64,000 nucleotides of DNA, taken from NCBI RefSeq assembly GCF_021261325.1, contig NZ_JAJSBI010000003.1:124001-188000 (forward strand), given 5' to 3'. The stretch's first letter is position 1, and each line of letters starts with the position of its first letter. Both the position numbers and the translations under genes were made by a program. The DNA comes from Streptomyces guryensis (GTDB lineage Bacteria > Actinomycetota > Actinomycetes > Streptomycetales > Streptomycetaceae). Below are positions 8,832-17,839 of the stretch, one piece after another. The notes under the pieces were generated by a model that saw only the letters and a list, made by a program, of their open reading frames with translations, searched no databases and had not been told where the DNA came from.

Positions 8832-9817
8832 CAGGCAGCCGCCTTCGCTGTCGTGATCCTGCGCCGCAGTCGCCGCAGCTTGGAGGAGCGGTGCAGGTCC
8901 ATCGTCTCGAGTACGTCGCCGAGCATGTCCTGCGGCAGGCGCTGGATGGCGGCCGCGCTGCGGGCCCGCAGCTGCCGGTACACGGACGGCTCCCACTTGT
9001 CCTCGTCCGAGACGTGGTGGGCGATGATCGCGCAGTATGTGCGCACCGCCTTCGGCAGCAGCCGGTCCGCGTCCGGATCCTTGGCCGTCTCCTCGATGAC
9101 CTGGTCGAAGGCGCGGATGAAGTCGAGCTGGCGGACGTCGCCGATCTGCGTCAGGGAGGACGCCACCCCGCGCCGGTAGAAGACGCCGAGCAGGCTCACC
9201 ACGGCGAACGACTCCGCCTCGCGGTGCAGCTTCCAGATCCACGGCCGGTCCTCGGCCGTGCGCAGCCCGTCGGTGAAGTGCAGCAGGCCCTGGTCGAGGA
9301 GCCGGCGGTGGTAGGCGCCCGCCCAGGCGAAGGCGTAGTCCACGGAGGTCGAACGGTCGGCGGGCAGGATCGCCGCGCGCGGGTTCAGTGCCTCCCAGCG
9401 GCGCCCGATGGGGACCCTGCTCACGCTGCGCGCGCGGGCGGTCGCCTGCACATGGTCGGTGCGCACGAAGTCGACGCCCAACCCCTCGATGGCCGCGACC
9501 AGTTCGGCGAAGTAGCCGGGAGCCAGCCAGTCGTCGCCGTCCAGGAACGTCAGGTACTCGCCCTGCGCCGCGTCCAGTCCGGTGTTGCGGGCGGTGGCGA
9601 GTCCCCCGTTCTTCTCATGGCGGATATACCGCACCTGCGCCACGTCGGAGAGTTCCTCGGCCGCGCGTTCGAGAATCGCCGGAGTTTCGTCCTTCGAATG
9701 GTCGTCGACCAGTACGAACTCGAAATCCCGTTGTGCGTTCAGGCGGAGGCTTTTGAGGGTGTCCGGGGCGTATTGCTGCACGTTGTAGAACGGCACGATC
9801 ACGGAAAGCTTTGGCAC
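8831..9817 (-). CDS. family 2 glycosyltransferase
   Basis: The 328-residue protein has the GT-A nucleotide-binding start KLSVIVPFYN, then FVLVDDHSKDETP, GGLATARNTGLDAAQGEYL and the metal-binding FLDGDDWL; EDRPWIWK may supply the catalytic acidic residue. No membrane helix is seen. Its GTG start faces the ulosonate gene set, and its stop overlaps the start of the polysialyltransferase-like gene. It probably adds a sugar during assembly of the surface polymer. Donor and acceptor cannot be told from sequence. Confidence 0.85.
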   Translation of the reverse strand: MPKLSVIVPFYNVQQYAPDTLKSLRLNAQRDFEFVLVDDHSKDETPAILERAAEELSDVAQVRYIRHEKNGGLATARNTGLDAAQGEYLTFLDGDDWLAPGYFAELVAAIEGLGVDFVRTDHVQATARARSVSRVPIGRRWEALNPRAAILPADRSTSVDYAFAWAGAYHRRLLDQGLLHFTDGLRTAEDRPWIWKLHREAESFAVVSLLGVFYRRGVASSLTQIGDVRQLDFIRAFDQVIEETAKDPDADRLLPKAVRTYCAIIAHHVSDEDKWEPSVYRQLRARSAAAIQRLPQDMLGDVLETMDLHRSSKLRRLRRRITTAKAAA

Positions 9818-10014
9818 ACGAGAAGAGTAAGAGGCAGGTCGGCGGCGTAACTTTCCGGTGCCCGTACAGGGGGTGAACTCAATGTGTCGGAACGGTGCAT
9901 CACCTGTAGCTCCGGGGATTTCGCGGGCCAGTTCGGCTCTCGGCGGGGTGTTGTTAACTTTTTGTTGAGGTGTGGTTGGGCCGCGCCTCGGAATTGCTTC
10001 TTACCGTCTTCGTC
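9818..10014. promoter_or_regulatory. divergent promoter region of the surface-polymer locus
   Basis: The 197 bases between the two operons include an AT-rich element GTTAACTTTTTGTTGAGG at 9953-9970. A closely similar element lies upstream of the amidohydrolase gene at 16261-16278. Both lie about 60 bases before a GTG start. No clear -10/-35 pair was assigned. Confidence 0.4.
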
Positions 10015-11355
10015 GTGCCACCAAGTACCTCGAAGCCCACGCGAATCGCCGTGCTCGCGGACTCCGACACCCGCTGGAAATGGGGTGCGTTGACCGCGGC
10101 TCGTATCGCCCCGGGCCCGTCCATGGAAACCGCTCCCCGCGAGGACGCGCAAGTCGGTCTCGAGCTGAGCGGATTCCTGCTGCGCGGGCGGGCGACCCCG
10201 ACCGCCCGCCAGCTGGCGGAGGTCGGTGTGCGCGCCGACTCCCTCAGGGAGGTCACGGCCGTCGAGTTCCTGCGCGCCATGGGGGAGGAGGAGTACGACC
10301 TCGTCGTGCTCGCCCTCGTCGGCGGCGGCGTACAGGCCATGCTGCACGGCCTGGCGCATGTGTGGCAGGGCCGCGAGCGACGCCCCGTCGTCGTCACCGG
10401 CTACGTCGGGGTCGTCTACGAGAAGCTCGCCGACGGCCTCCTGCTGCGGCACGGCGCGGACCTCGTCCTCGCCAACTCCCGCCAGGACGCGGAGCGTTTC
10501 CGGGCGGTGTACGAGGGGGTGGGCGCCGACGCCTCGTCGGTGACCGAGGTGGCACTCCCGTTCCTCGGCGGTTCCTCGTACGAAGGTGAACACGACCCGT
10601 ACACCGTCGTGTTCGCCGTACAGCCGTCCGTCCCGGACTCCCGCAAGGACCGCACCTACCTGCTGAACCGGCTGATCCAGCACGCCCGGCTGCACCCCGG
10701 GCGCGAAGTGCTGCTGAAGCTGCGCTCCAAGCCGGGCGAGCACACCACGCACATCGAGGAGCAGCCCTACCAGAAGCTGGTCCAGCGGCTCGATCCGCCG
10801 GCCAACTTCCGCCTGGTGTACGGGAACATGGGCGAGGTCCTCGACCGCACCGACCTGCTGGTCACCATCAGCTCGACGGCCGCACTGGAGTCCCTGCACC
10901 GCCGCATCCCGACGGTCGTCCTGACCGACCTGGGTGTGCGCGAGGTGCTCGGCAACCACCACTTCGTGGGCTCCGGATGCCTTGCCTCCTGGGACGAGCT
11001 GGACGCCGGGCACCGGCCGACGGCCGACGAGGAGTGGGTGTCCCGGCAGGGCGTCGCCGCGGACGGTTCCTACGCCACCGCCTTCGACGCGGCCCGCGAA
11101 CGCATCGCCAAGCTGCTCGACCGCGGCCCGTCGCCCCTCACCCCGTACTACACACCGGCGACGGCTCCCGGCTACCTGCCCGGCATCCTCGCCCGCCACC
11201 ACCTCGGCCCCGACGGCAGTCCGCTGCCCGGCGCCCCCGCCGCCGACAGGGAGCCGGGCCCGGTCCGGCAGATCGTCCGCCGGGCGGCGCGCGGCGCCTA
11301 CCGGCACGGGGTCCAGCGGGTGGCTCCGGTGATCCGGCGGATGGGGGAGCTGTGA
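10015..11355 (+). CDS. DUF6716-type putative glycosyltransferase
   Basis: The protein begins VPPSTSKPTRIAVLADSDTR and matches my memory of the DUF6716 putative glycosyltransferase family of actinomycetes. It has GT-B features: a first Rossmann half (VVLALVGGGVQAML, RRPVVVTGYVGVVYE), LLKLRSKPGEH, and VTISSTAALESLHR, which resembles the Ser-Ser motif of sialyltransferase-like enzymes. I chose GTG at 10015 because the conserved KPTRIAVLADSD follows it directly; an upstream start at 9970 would add 15 unrelated residues. The stop overlaps a GTG that opens the frame leading into the CMP-transferase. Function in the ulosonic-acid polymer pathway is inferred from context. Confidence 0.75.
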   Translation: MPPSTSKPTRIAVLADSDTRWKWGALTAARIAPGPSMETAPREDAQVGLELSGFLLRGRATPTARQLAEVGVRADSLREVTAVEFLRAMGEEEYDLVVLALVGGGVQAMLHGLAHVWQGRERRPVVVTGYVGVVYEKLADGLLLRHGADLVLANSRQDAERFRAVYEGVGADASSVTEVALPFLGGSSYEGEHDPYTVVFAVQPSVPDSRKDRTYLLNRLIQHARLHPGREVLLKLRSKPGEHTTHIEEQPYQKLVQRLDPPANFRLVYGNMGEVLDRTDLLVTISSTAALESLHRRIPTVVLTDLGVREVLGNHHFVGSGCLASWDELDAGHRPTADEEWVSRQGVAADGSYATAFDAARERIAKLLDRGPSPLTPYYTPATAPGYLPGILARHHLGPDGSPLPGAPAADREPGPVRQIVRRAARGAYRHGVQRVAPVIRRMGEL

Positions 11356-11937
11356 GCACCGAGCGGACGAACGTGCCCACCCCGCCCGCGGACGCCGCAG
11401 AAGCGGCCGTCGCGCGAGCGGTGTCCACCGCGAAGACAGGCGCACTGCATCCGGACACTGCCTTCGAACCGGCCGGTGCTGCCGGACTGGCGGGTGTCGC
11501 CGGACTGACGGGTGCTGCCGGACCGACCGGCGCTCCCGAACCGACGGACGCCCCCGAACCGACGGGCGCTCGGGTTTCGGCCGGTGCGGCCGCTCGGCCT
11601 GTGGGTGCCTCGGGCGCGGCAGGCGCAGGAAGCGGAGGCGTCGTTGCTCCGGCGGCAGCCGCTCGGGCCGCGGGCGTCTCAGGGGCCCCGGCTGTGGGCG
11701 CTTCAGCGACAGGCGGTGCCCGGAGCGCGGTCGCCCGGAACGCGACAGGAGTGCCGGCCGTGCCCGCTGCGGTCTCGTCCCGTGTGCCGGCCGCGGGCGC
11801 CGCACGTTCCGCCGCTCCGCGGACCACGGACGGCCCGGTCCCGACCGGCCTGCCTGCCGCGGTCGCCCCAGAACCGACCGGAGCGCGAGCCGCGTTCGCC
11901 CCGATTCCTCCGCAAGGAGCCCAAGGAGTAGACCCCA
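11352..11937 (+). other. low-complexity in-frame extension upstream of the CMP-transferase
   Basis: From a GTG at 11352, which overlaps the TGA of the previous gene, the frame runs open for about 195 codons directly into the CMP-transferase. It encodes almost only Ala, Gly, Pro, Thr and Val with irregular repeats such as EPTGA and GLAGVAGLTGAAG. No domain is recognisable. It could be a translated disordered N-terminus or an untranslated spacer, since a strong ribosome site and ATG occur at its end. Confidence 0.55.
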
Positions 11938-13202
11938 TGTCCAACCCGCAAGCGGGCCAAGGCGCTTCCGTGCGCCGGGTGCTCGCGGTGATTCCCGCGC
12001 GCGGCGGCTCCAAGGGTGTGCCCGCGAAGAACCTCGCCCCCGTCGGCGGAGTACCGCTGGTGGCGCGGGCGGTGCGCGAGTGCCGGGCGACCCGTCTGGT
12101 GACCGACGTCGTGGTGTCCACCGACGACCAGGCCATCGCCGCGGCGGCCCGGCAGGCCGGCGCCGAGGTCGTGCTGCGGCCCGCCGCCATCGCCGGGGAC
12201 ACGGCGACCTCCGAGGCGGCCGTCCTGCACGCCATGGACGCCCACGAGGCCCTGCACGGCGCCGCCGTCGACGTGGTGGTGTTCGTGCAGTGCACCAGCC
12301 CGTTCATCATCCGCGAGGACATCGACGGAGTGGCGGCCGCGGTCGTCGAGAACGGCGCGGACACGGCCGTCACCGTGGCCCCCTTCCACGGCTTCATCTG
12401 GCGGGACGCCGAGGACGAGGTCGTCGCGGGCACCGTCGCGGAGGCCGATGCGGCCACCGGCGGCGGCTACGGCGTCAACCACGACAAGTCGTACCGCCCC
12501 CGCCGTCAGGACCGCCCCCAGGACCTCCTGGAGACCGGCGCGGCCTACGCGATGGACGCCCCCGGCTTCCGCAAGCACCAGCACCGCTTCTTCGGCCGTA
12601 CGGAACTCGTCCGCACCGAGCCGGCACGGGTTCTGGAGATCGACGACCCGCACGACCTCGCGCGGGCCCGGGCCCTGGCACCTCTGTTCGACGCCGACCG
12701 GCCCGGCGCCCTCCCGACCGCCGACGACATCGACGCGGTCGTACTGGACTTCGACGGCACCCAGACCGACGACAGGGTGCTGATCGACGCCGATGGAAAG
12801 GAGTTCGTCTCCGTGCACCGCGGAGACGGCCTCGGCATCGCGGCGCTCCGCAAGAGCACGCTCAAGATGCTGATCCTCTCCACGGAGCAGAACCCGGTCG
12901 TCGCCGCCCGGGCCCGGAAGCTGCAGATCCCGGTCCTGCACGGCATCGACCGCAAGGACCTCGCACTGAAGCAGTGGTGCGAGGAGCAGGGCATCGCGCC
13001 CGAGCGCGTGCTCTACGTCGGCAACGACGTCAACGACCTCCCGTGCTTCGCCCTCGTGGGCTGGCCCGTGGCGGTCGCGAGCGCCCACGACGTGGTACGC
13101 GGCGCCGCACGTGCGGTCACCACCGTCCCCGGTGGCGACGGCGCGATCCGAGAGATCGCCAGCTGGATCCTCGGCCCCTCTCTCGACTCCCTAAACAAGT
13201 AA
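11938..13202 (+). CDS. CMP-ulosonate (acylneuraminate) cytidylyltransferase fused to KdsC-like HAD phosphatase
   Basis: The first domain carries VLAVIPARGGSKGVPAKNL, the CTP-binding signature of CMP-sialate/CMP-Kdn synthetases, then VVVSTDDQAIAAAA and VFVQCTSPF. The second domain, from about residue 255 on, is a HAD phosphatase: DAVVLDFDGTQTDD with the nucleophile Asp pair, KMLILSTEQN, KDLALKQWC and VGNDVNDLPC. This domain order matches the vertebrate CMAS fusion, whose tail acts on Kdn-9-phosphate, so this protein could dephosphorylate the ulosonate and then activate it. ATG at 11938 has AAGGAG in front of it; the frame also extends to a GTG at 11352. It lies directly before the ulosonate synthase. 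Confidence 0.85.
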
Positions 13203-13216
13203 GGACAGTTCCTGCC

Positions 13217-14155
13217 ATGAGCACCAACTCCCGTCTGCGCACGTTCGGTTCGAAGACCGCCGGCCCGGGTCAGCCCGTCTACGTCGTCGGCGAGATCGGC
13301 ATCAACCACAACGGCGAGCTCGAGAACGCCTTCAAGCTGATCGACGCCGCCGCCGAGGCCGGCTGCGACGCGGTCAAGTTCCAGAAGCGCACCCCCGAGA
13401 TCTGCACCCCGCGCGACCAGTGGGACATCGAGCGCGACACTCCCTGGGGCCGGATGACGTACATCGACTACCGCCACCGCGTGGAGTTCGGCGAGGACGA
13501 GTACCGCCAGATCGACGAGTACTCCAAGGAGAAGGGCATCGCCTGGTTCGCCTCCCCGTGGGACACCGAGGCCGTCGCCTTCCTGGAGAAGTTCGACGTT
13601 CCCGCCCACAAGGTCGCCTCCGCCTCCCTGACCGACGACGAGCTGCTGCGCTCCCTGCGCTCCACCGGCCGCACGGTCATCCTCTCCACCGGCATGTCGA
13701 CCCCGAAGCAGATCCGCCACGCCGTCGAGGTCCTCGGCTCGGAGAACATCCTGCTCTGCCACGCCACCTCGACGTACCCGGCGAAGGCCGAGGAGCTCAA
13801 CCTCCGCGTCATCAACACCCTGCAGGCCGAGTTCCCGAACGTTCCGATCGGCTACTCCGGCCACGAGACCGGCCTGCAGACGACCCTCGCCGCGGTCGCC
13901 CTCGGCGCCACCTTCGTCGAGCGCCACATCACCCTGGACCGCGCGATGTGGGGCTCCGACCAGGCCGCCTCCGTCGAGCCGCAGGGCCTGACCCGCCTCG
14001 TCCGCGACATCCGCACCATCGAGGCCTCCCTCGGCGACGGCGTCAAGAAGGTCTACGACTCCGAGCTCGGCCCCATGAAGAAGCTGCGCCGCGTCACGGG
14101 CGTCGTCGCCGAGGCGGAGATCGCCGCGGCCGCCGGCGAGCCGGTCTCGGTCTGA
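13217..14155 (+). CDS. NeuB-family ulosonate (Kdn/N-acetylneuraminate) 9-phosphate synthase, no SAF domain
   Basis: It should condense phosphoenolpyruvate with a mannose-type sugar or its 6-phosphate to give a nine-carbon ulosonic acid. NeuB motifs are clear: VVGEIGINHNGELENAFKLI, CDAVKFQKRTP, WFASPWD, KVASASLTDDELL, LSTGMST, LCHATSTYPA, IGYSGHETG and VERHITLDRAMWGSDQAASV. At 312 residues it stops where the C-terminal SAF (antifreeze-like) domain of most NeuB proteins would begin. With the HAD phosphatase domain in the preceding gene, a Kdn-9-phosphate route is the better guess than free sialic acid. It is 14 bases downstream of the CMP-transferase. Confidence 0.85.
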   Translation: MSTNSRLRTFGSKTAGPGQPVYVVGEIGINHNGELENAFKLIDAAAEAGCDAVKFQKRTPEICTPRDQWDIERDTPWGRMTYIDYRHRVEFGEDEYRQIDEYSKEKGIAWFASPWDTEAVAFLEKFDVPAHKVASASLTDDELLRSLRSTGRTVILSTGMSTPKQIRHAVEVLGSENILLCHATSTYPAKAEELNLRVINTLQAEFPNVPIGYSGHETGLQTTLAAVALGATFVERHITLDRAMWGSDQAASVEPQGLTRLVRDIRTIEASLGDGVKKVYDSELGPMKKLRRVTGVVAEAEIAAAAGEPVSV

Positions 14156-14206
14156 CTCTGATCCGAACACCCTGTAACGCCCTACGACGGGACGGTCGTA
14201 CGAAGG

Positions 14207-15289
14207 ATGAGCCGCCGCGCCGGGTCAGCCGGCCCCCACACTCTCGCGTTCGTCGAGAGCCCGGTACAGCTGCTGAACGTGCTGGAGTGGGCGCACCTCC
14301 ATGCCCTCGGGGCCCAGGAGGCACCCGGCCCGGGACTCACCCTCGTCGTCCTGTCCCCGAACGACCCCATGACCCGGGGCCAGCTGCGCCGGATGGCCGA
14401 GCTGGCCCGGGACGAGGGGTACGCGGTCCGCTGGGAGGAGGCGCGCGGAGGGCCGGGCGCCCCCTTCCACACCATCGGCGGCCTGACCCCGCTGCTGCGG
14501 CGGGCCCGCCGGGTCGTGATGGGCGACCCGTTCTCCCGTTACGTACAGCTCCTGCTGACCATCACCAAGGCGCGTGAGCTGGTCGTCGTCGACGACGGCA
14601 CGGCGACCATGGAGTTCGTCGCCCAGCTGGCCCGCGGCGAACGCCTCGTCCGCTGGCACCGCAAGGGCGGCCGCATCGGCGCGCGGGACCTGATCTTCGC
14701 GCCCGTCTCCTCCTCGGCCCGCCGCCGGCTCACCCCCAGCGCGAAGCGGCACGTGGAGATCTTCTCCTCCATGCCGATGGACGAGAAGCCGGAGGGGGTG
14801 ACGGTCACGGCGAACGACTTCGCCTGGACCCGGGCCCGCTTCGGTCCGCCCCGTATCACCAAGGGCGCCGACATGGTGGGCACCTCACTGGTGGAGACCG
14901 GTGTGGTGGACGGCGAGCGCTACCTGGAGGCCGTCCGCACCCTGGCGAAGGCCCACGGCGCCACCCGCTACTTCGCCCACCGTCGCGAGCGCACGGACAA
15001 ACTCCACCGGCTGGCCGCCGAGACGGGCCTGGAGATCGTCCGCCCCGACCTCCCCCTGGAGCTGATCGCCCGCCGCGGCCCGATCGGCCGCACGATCCTG
15101 AGCTTCCCCTCGACGGTCGTCCACACCCTCCCGCTGGCCCTGACAGGCACCGAGGTCCGCGTCGCCGTCTGCGACATCGACCCGGCCTGGCTCACCCAGA
15201 ACGCCTCACCACGGGCACAGGGCTTCCTGTCGGGGGTCACGGGGACGGCGCGGGACGTGACACGACTGTCGGCGGTCACCGCGGCCTGA
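14207..15289 (+). CDS. putative sialyltransferase-like glycosyltransferase
   Basis: The 360-residue protein has no family I can name with certainty. It opens like GT52/CpsK-type sialyltransferases (LAFVESPVQLLNVLEW). It then shows an acidic-Gly motif (LVVVDDGTATMEF, near residue 127), a His motif (RYFAHRRERTDK) and a Ser/Thr motif (LSFPSTVVHTLPL), the same order as the catalytic and CMP-binding motifs of GT-B sialyltransferases. It follows the ulosonate synthase by 51 bases and is probably the last gene of that operon. A role in transferring the ulosonic acid onto the polymer is inferred. Confidence 0.65.
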   Translation: MSRRAGSAGPHTLAFVESPVQLLNVLEWAHLHALGAQEAPGPGLTLVVLSPNDPMTRGQLRRMAELARDEGYAVRWEEARGGPGAPFHTIGGLTPLLRRARRVVMGDPFSRYVQLLLTITKARELVVVDDGTATMEFVAQLARGERLVRWHRKGGRIGARDLIFAPVSSSARRRLTPSAKRHVEIFSSMPMDEKPEGVTVTANDFAWTRARFGPPRITKGADMVGTSLVETGVVDGERYLEAVRTLAKAHGATRYFAHRRERTDKLHRLAAETGLEIVRPDLPLELIARRGPIGRTILSFPSTVVHTLPLALTGTEVRVAVCDIDPAWLTQNASPRAQGFLSGVTGTARDVTRLSAVTAA

Positions 15290-15299
15290 AGGGGTGCGG

Positions 15300-15375
15300 G
15301 CTGTGTCGATATGCGGCTCCGCCGCGTGGGCGCGCCCTTGAAGGGGCGCGGGGACTTGCGCGACCAGCCACAACG
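15300..15375. repeat. dispersed intergenic repeat (type B)
   Basis: Holds both halves of the element: a GCGGCTCCGCCGCGTGGGCG part and GGGGCGCGGGGACTTGCGCG, followed by ACCAGCCACAACG. It fills most of the gap between the surface-polymer operon and the convergent methyltransferase. Confidence 0.7.
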
Positions 15376-15414
15376 ATGCCGCAGACAAAACTGCACAACC
15401 CGCGGAGCGACCCC

Positions 15415-16083
15415 TCAGCTGTCCTTCCGCGCCAGCAAGAACGCCCGCGCCCGTGTCTCCTCGCCATCCGGCTCCCGCAGGACGCGGGCTTGCACCCGCA
15501 GACCCGCCTTGACCAGCCGCTCAGCCACGGCATCCGGCGTACGCCAGTAGTAGTCCAGCGAGATCTCGCGACCGAAGCGCTCGTCCAGGTGCATACGCCC
15601 GTCCTCAGCGCCGCTCTGGAAGCACAGCAGCACATGGCCGCCGGGCAGCAGCACGCGGCGGAACTCGTCGAAGACCGCCGGCAGGTGGTCGTCCGGGACG
15701 TGGATGACCGAGTAGAGGGCGAGCACACCGCCCAGCGTCTCGTCCGGCAGGTCCAGCGAGGTCATCGAGCCCACATGGAAGCGCAGCCCGGGATACGCCT
15801 GCCGGGCCAGCGCCACCATGCCGGGCGACACGTCGACCCCGAAGGCCGGCACACCGAGCGCGTCGAGCCGCGCCGTGACATGACCGGGCCCGCTTCCGAC
15901 ATCGGCGACAGGAGCCGTACCGGCCGCCCGGACGAGCTCGGCGAAGGCGGTGACCAGGGCCAGGTCCAGCGGTCTGCCGCTCAGATGGTCGGCGAACTGC
16001 TCGCTGTACGGGCGGGCGATCGCGTCGTACGAGGCTCGGGTGGCATGCAGGAAATCCGGGCTGCCCGGTATCGCGGAGCTCAC
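15415..16083 (-). CDS. class I SAM-dependent methyltransferase
   Basis: The 222-residue protein has the S-adenosylmethionine-binding motif VADVGSGPGHV near residue 62, an acidic residue at the end of the second strand (FGVDVSPGMV), and ALYSVIHVPDD plus FRRVLLPGGHVLLCF of the Methyltransf_11/25 families. The substrate is unknown. I used the GTG at 16083 (VSSAIPGSPDFL); a longer frame upstream is of shadow quality. It is convergent with the surface-polymer operon and separated from it by a repeat, so it is probably an independent gene. Confidence 0.8.
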   Translation of the reverse strand: MSSAIPGSPDFLHATRASYDAIARPYSEQFADHLSGRPLDLALVTAFAELVRAAGTAPVADVGSGPGHVTARLDALGVPAFGVDVSPGMVALARQAYPGLRFHVGSMTSLDLPDETLGGVLALYSVIHVPDDHLPAVFDEFRRVLLPGGHVLLCFQSGAEDGRMHLDERFGREISLDYYWRTPDAVAERLVKAGLRVQARVLREPDGEETRARAFLLARKDS

Positions 16084-16318
16084 GGGCCCGCACCCTACTG
16101 GCGGCCGGGATCCGGGCCCGTATCTCCGGCAGTGCGGTCCCGACAGGCGGAACGGAACCACCGGGGAGGGGCGAGGCGTGGTATGCGTAGAGAAAAGCAA
16201 GGTATACCCACCTCAACCCTTGCCCATGCGTCGTGCGGCCAGATTTTCTTCCCCTGACGGGTTGAACTTTTGTTGATCGAGGGGCAGTTGGCCACCCCGG
16301 CGTCCTACGCTTTAGAGG

Positions 16319-17551
16319 GTGAAGCAACTGATGTCCCCAGAGTCCGAGGCCGATCACCCCGGGGAAGCCGTGCTCCCCGGCACGCTGCCCGAAACGCTGC
16401 GTGCCGAACTCGTGGCCTTCCGGCGCGACCTGCACATGCACCCCGAGCTCGGCAACCAGGAGTTCCGTACGACCGCGGCGATCAAGGCGCGGCTCGAGGC
16501 GGCAGGCCTCCGGCCGCGTGTGCTCGCCACCGGTACCGGGCTCGTCTGTGACATCGGGGAGTGGGACGGCGGGCGGCCCATGCTGGGCCTGCGCGCCGAC
16601 ATCGACGGCCTGCCCATCCCGGACACGAAGAGTGAGTGCGCGTACCGCTCGACCGTGCCGGACCGCGCGCACGCGTGCGGTCACGACGTGCACACGACCG
16701 TGGTGCTGGGCGCCGGTCTGGTCCTGGCCGGACTGCACAAGCAGGGGAAGCTCCCGCGGCCCGTACGGCTGGTCTTCCAGCCGGCCGAGGAAGTACTGCC
16801 GGGCGGCGCCGCCGACGCCATCGAGTGCGGGGTGCTCGACGGGGTGGGACGGATGATCGCCGTGCACTGCGACCCCCGGGTGGACGCCGGTCGCATCGGC
16901 CTCACGCACGGCGCCATCACCTCCGCCTGCGACCGCCTCGAGGTGGCGCTCGACGGACCCGGCGGGCACACCGCCCGCCCGCATCTGACCACCGACCTGG
17001 TCACCGCCGCCGCCCGCGTCGCCGTCGACGTGCCCGCCCTGGTCGGCCGGCGTGTGGACACCCGCAGCGGGCTCGCCATCACCTGGGGCCGCATCGAGTC
17101 GGGCCACGCCCCGAACGTCATCCCGCAGCACGCCGAGCTCTCCGGCACCGTGCGCTGCCTCGACATCGAGGCCTGGCGGCAGGCGCCGGACCTGGTGGTC
17201 GCCGCCATCGACGAGGTCGCCAACCTGCACGGCGCCAAGTCGGAGATCAACTACGTGCGCGGAGTCCCGCCCGTGGTCAACGACCCGGACGTGACCGACC
17301 TGCTGCGCGACGCCATGTCCGCCCGCCGCGGCGCCCAGTCCGTCGAGGACACCGAGCAGAGCCTCGGCGGCGAGGACTTCTCCTGGTACCTGGAGCATGT
17401 CCCCGGCGCCATGGCCCGTCTCGGCGTCCGCCCCCCGGGCGAGCGCACGGTGCGCGACCTGCACCAGGGCGACTTCGACGCCGACGAGTCGGCGATCACG
17501 GTCGGTGTCGAGCTGTTCACGGCAGCGGCCCTGCTGGACGCGGAGAACTGA
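16319..17551 (+). CDS. M20-family metallo-amidohydrolase
   Basis: The 410-residue protein belongs to the M20D group, which cleaves N-acyl or amino-acid conjugates (hippurate and IAA-amino acid hydrolases are examples). Motifs: RRDLHMHPELGNQEF, GLRADIDGLP, the metal-binding HACGHDVHTT, QPAEEVLPGGA with the catalytic Glu pair, and LGGEDFSWYLEHVPGA near the end. The GTG at 16319 (VKQLMSPES) is used; an in-frame ATG lies at 16331. Upstream at 16261-16278 is an AT-rich element shared with the surface-polymer promoter region. The natural substrate is not deducible. Confidence 0.85.
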   Translation: MKQLMSPESEADHPGEAVLPGTLPETLRAELVAFRRDLHMHPELGNQEFRTTAAIKARLEAAGLRPRVLATGTGLVCDIGEWDGGRPMLGLRADIDGLPIPDTKSECAYRSTVPDRAHACGHDVHTTVVLGAGLVLAGLHKQGKLPRPVRLVFQPAEEVLPGGAADAIECGVLDGVGRMIAVHCDPRVDAGRIGLTHGAITSACDRLEVALDGPGGHTARPHLTTDLVTAAARVAVDVPALVGRRVDTRSGLAITWGRIESGHAPNVIPQHAELSGTVRCLDIEAWRQAPDLVVAAIDEVANLHGAKSEINYVRGVPPVVNDPDVTDLLRDAMSARRGAQSVEDTEQSLGGEDFSWYLEHVPGAMARLGVRPPGERTVRDLHQGDFDADESAITVGVELFTAAALLDAEN

Positions 17552-17723
17552 TCCCAGCGCGTCGAACGGCCCCCTCGGGGGCCGTTCCGCCGACCGGCGC
17601 AACCTGCTCGTAAGCCAATCGTGCGCGCATCGAAATCCGTGTGTGTGACGGCGGCGGAGCATGAGTTCAGACGGTGTTTGCCTCGAATCGATAACGGCTT
17701 CGAGAGGGGTGTTTTTCTGACAT

Positions 17724-17735
17724 CTACGCGCGTTA
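17724..17735. promoter_or_regulatory. degenerate copy of the nucleoside-regulon palindrome, upstream of bmpA
   Basis: CTACGCGCGTTA matches the first ten bases of CTACGCGCGTAG seen at 31296, 43285 and 47369. It lies 105 bases before the GTG of the nucleoside-binding lipoprotein. Confidence 0.55.
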
Positions 17736-17839
17736 CGATGCCGCGAAGCCGACGCCGCAGGGGCGTCCGGGCCCGAGCACTGGCATGGTGCTCACATGAA
17801 GCGCCGACAAGGCGCTCAGGTCAGGTGAAGGAGCCTCCC

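Noticed and set aside
7500-15289. The surface-polymer locus as a recently acquired island
   Set aside because: Base composition and codon use match the rest, no integrase, tRNA or flanking repeats are present, and the order fits the conserved Streptomyces chromosome.
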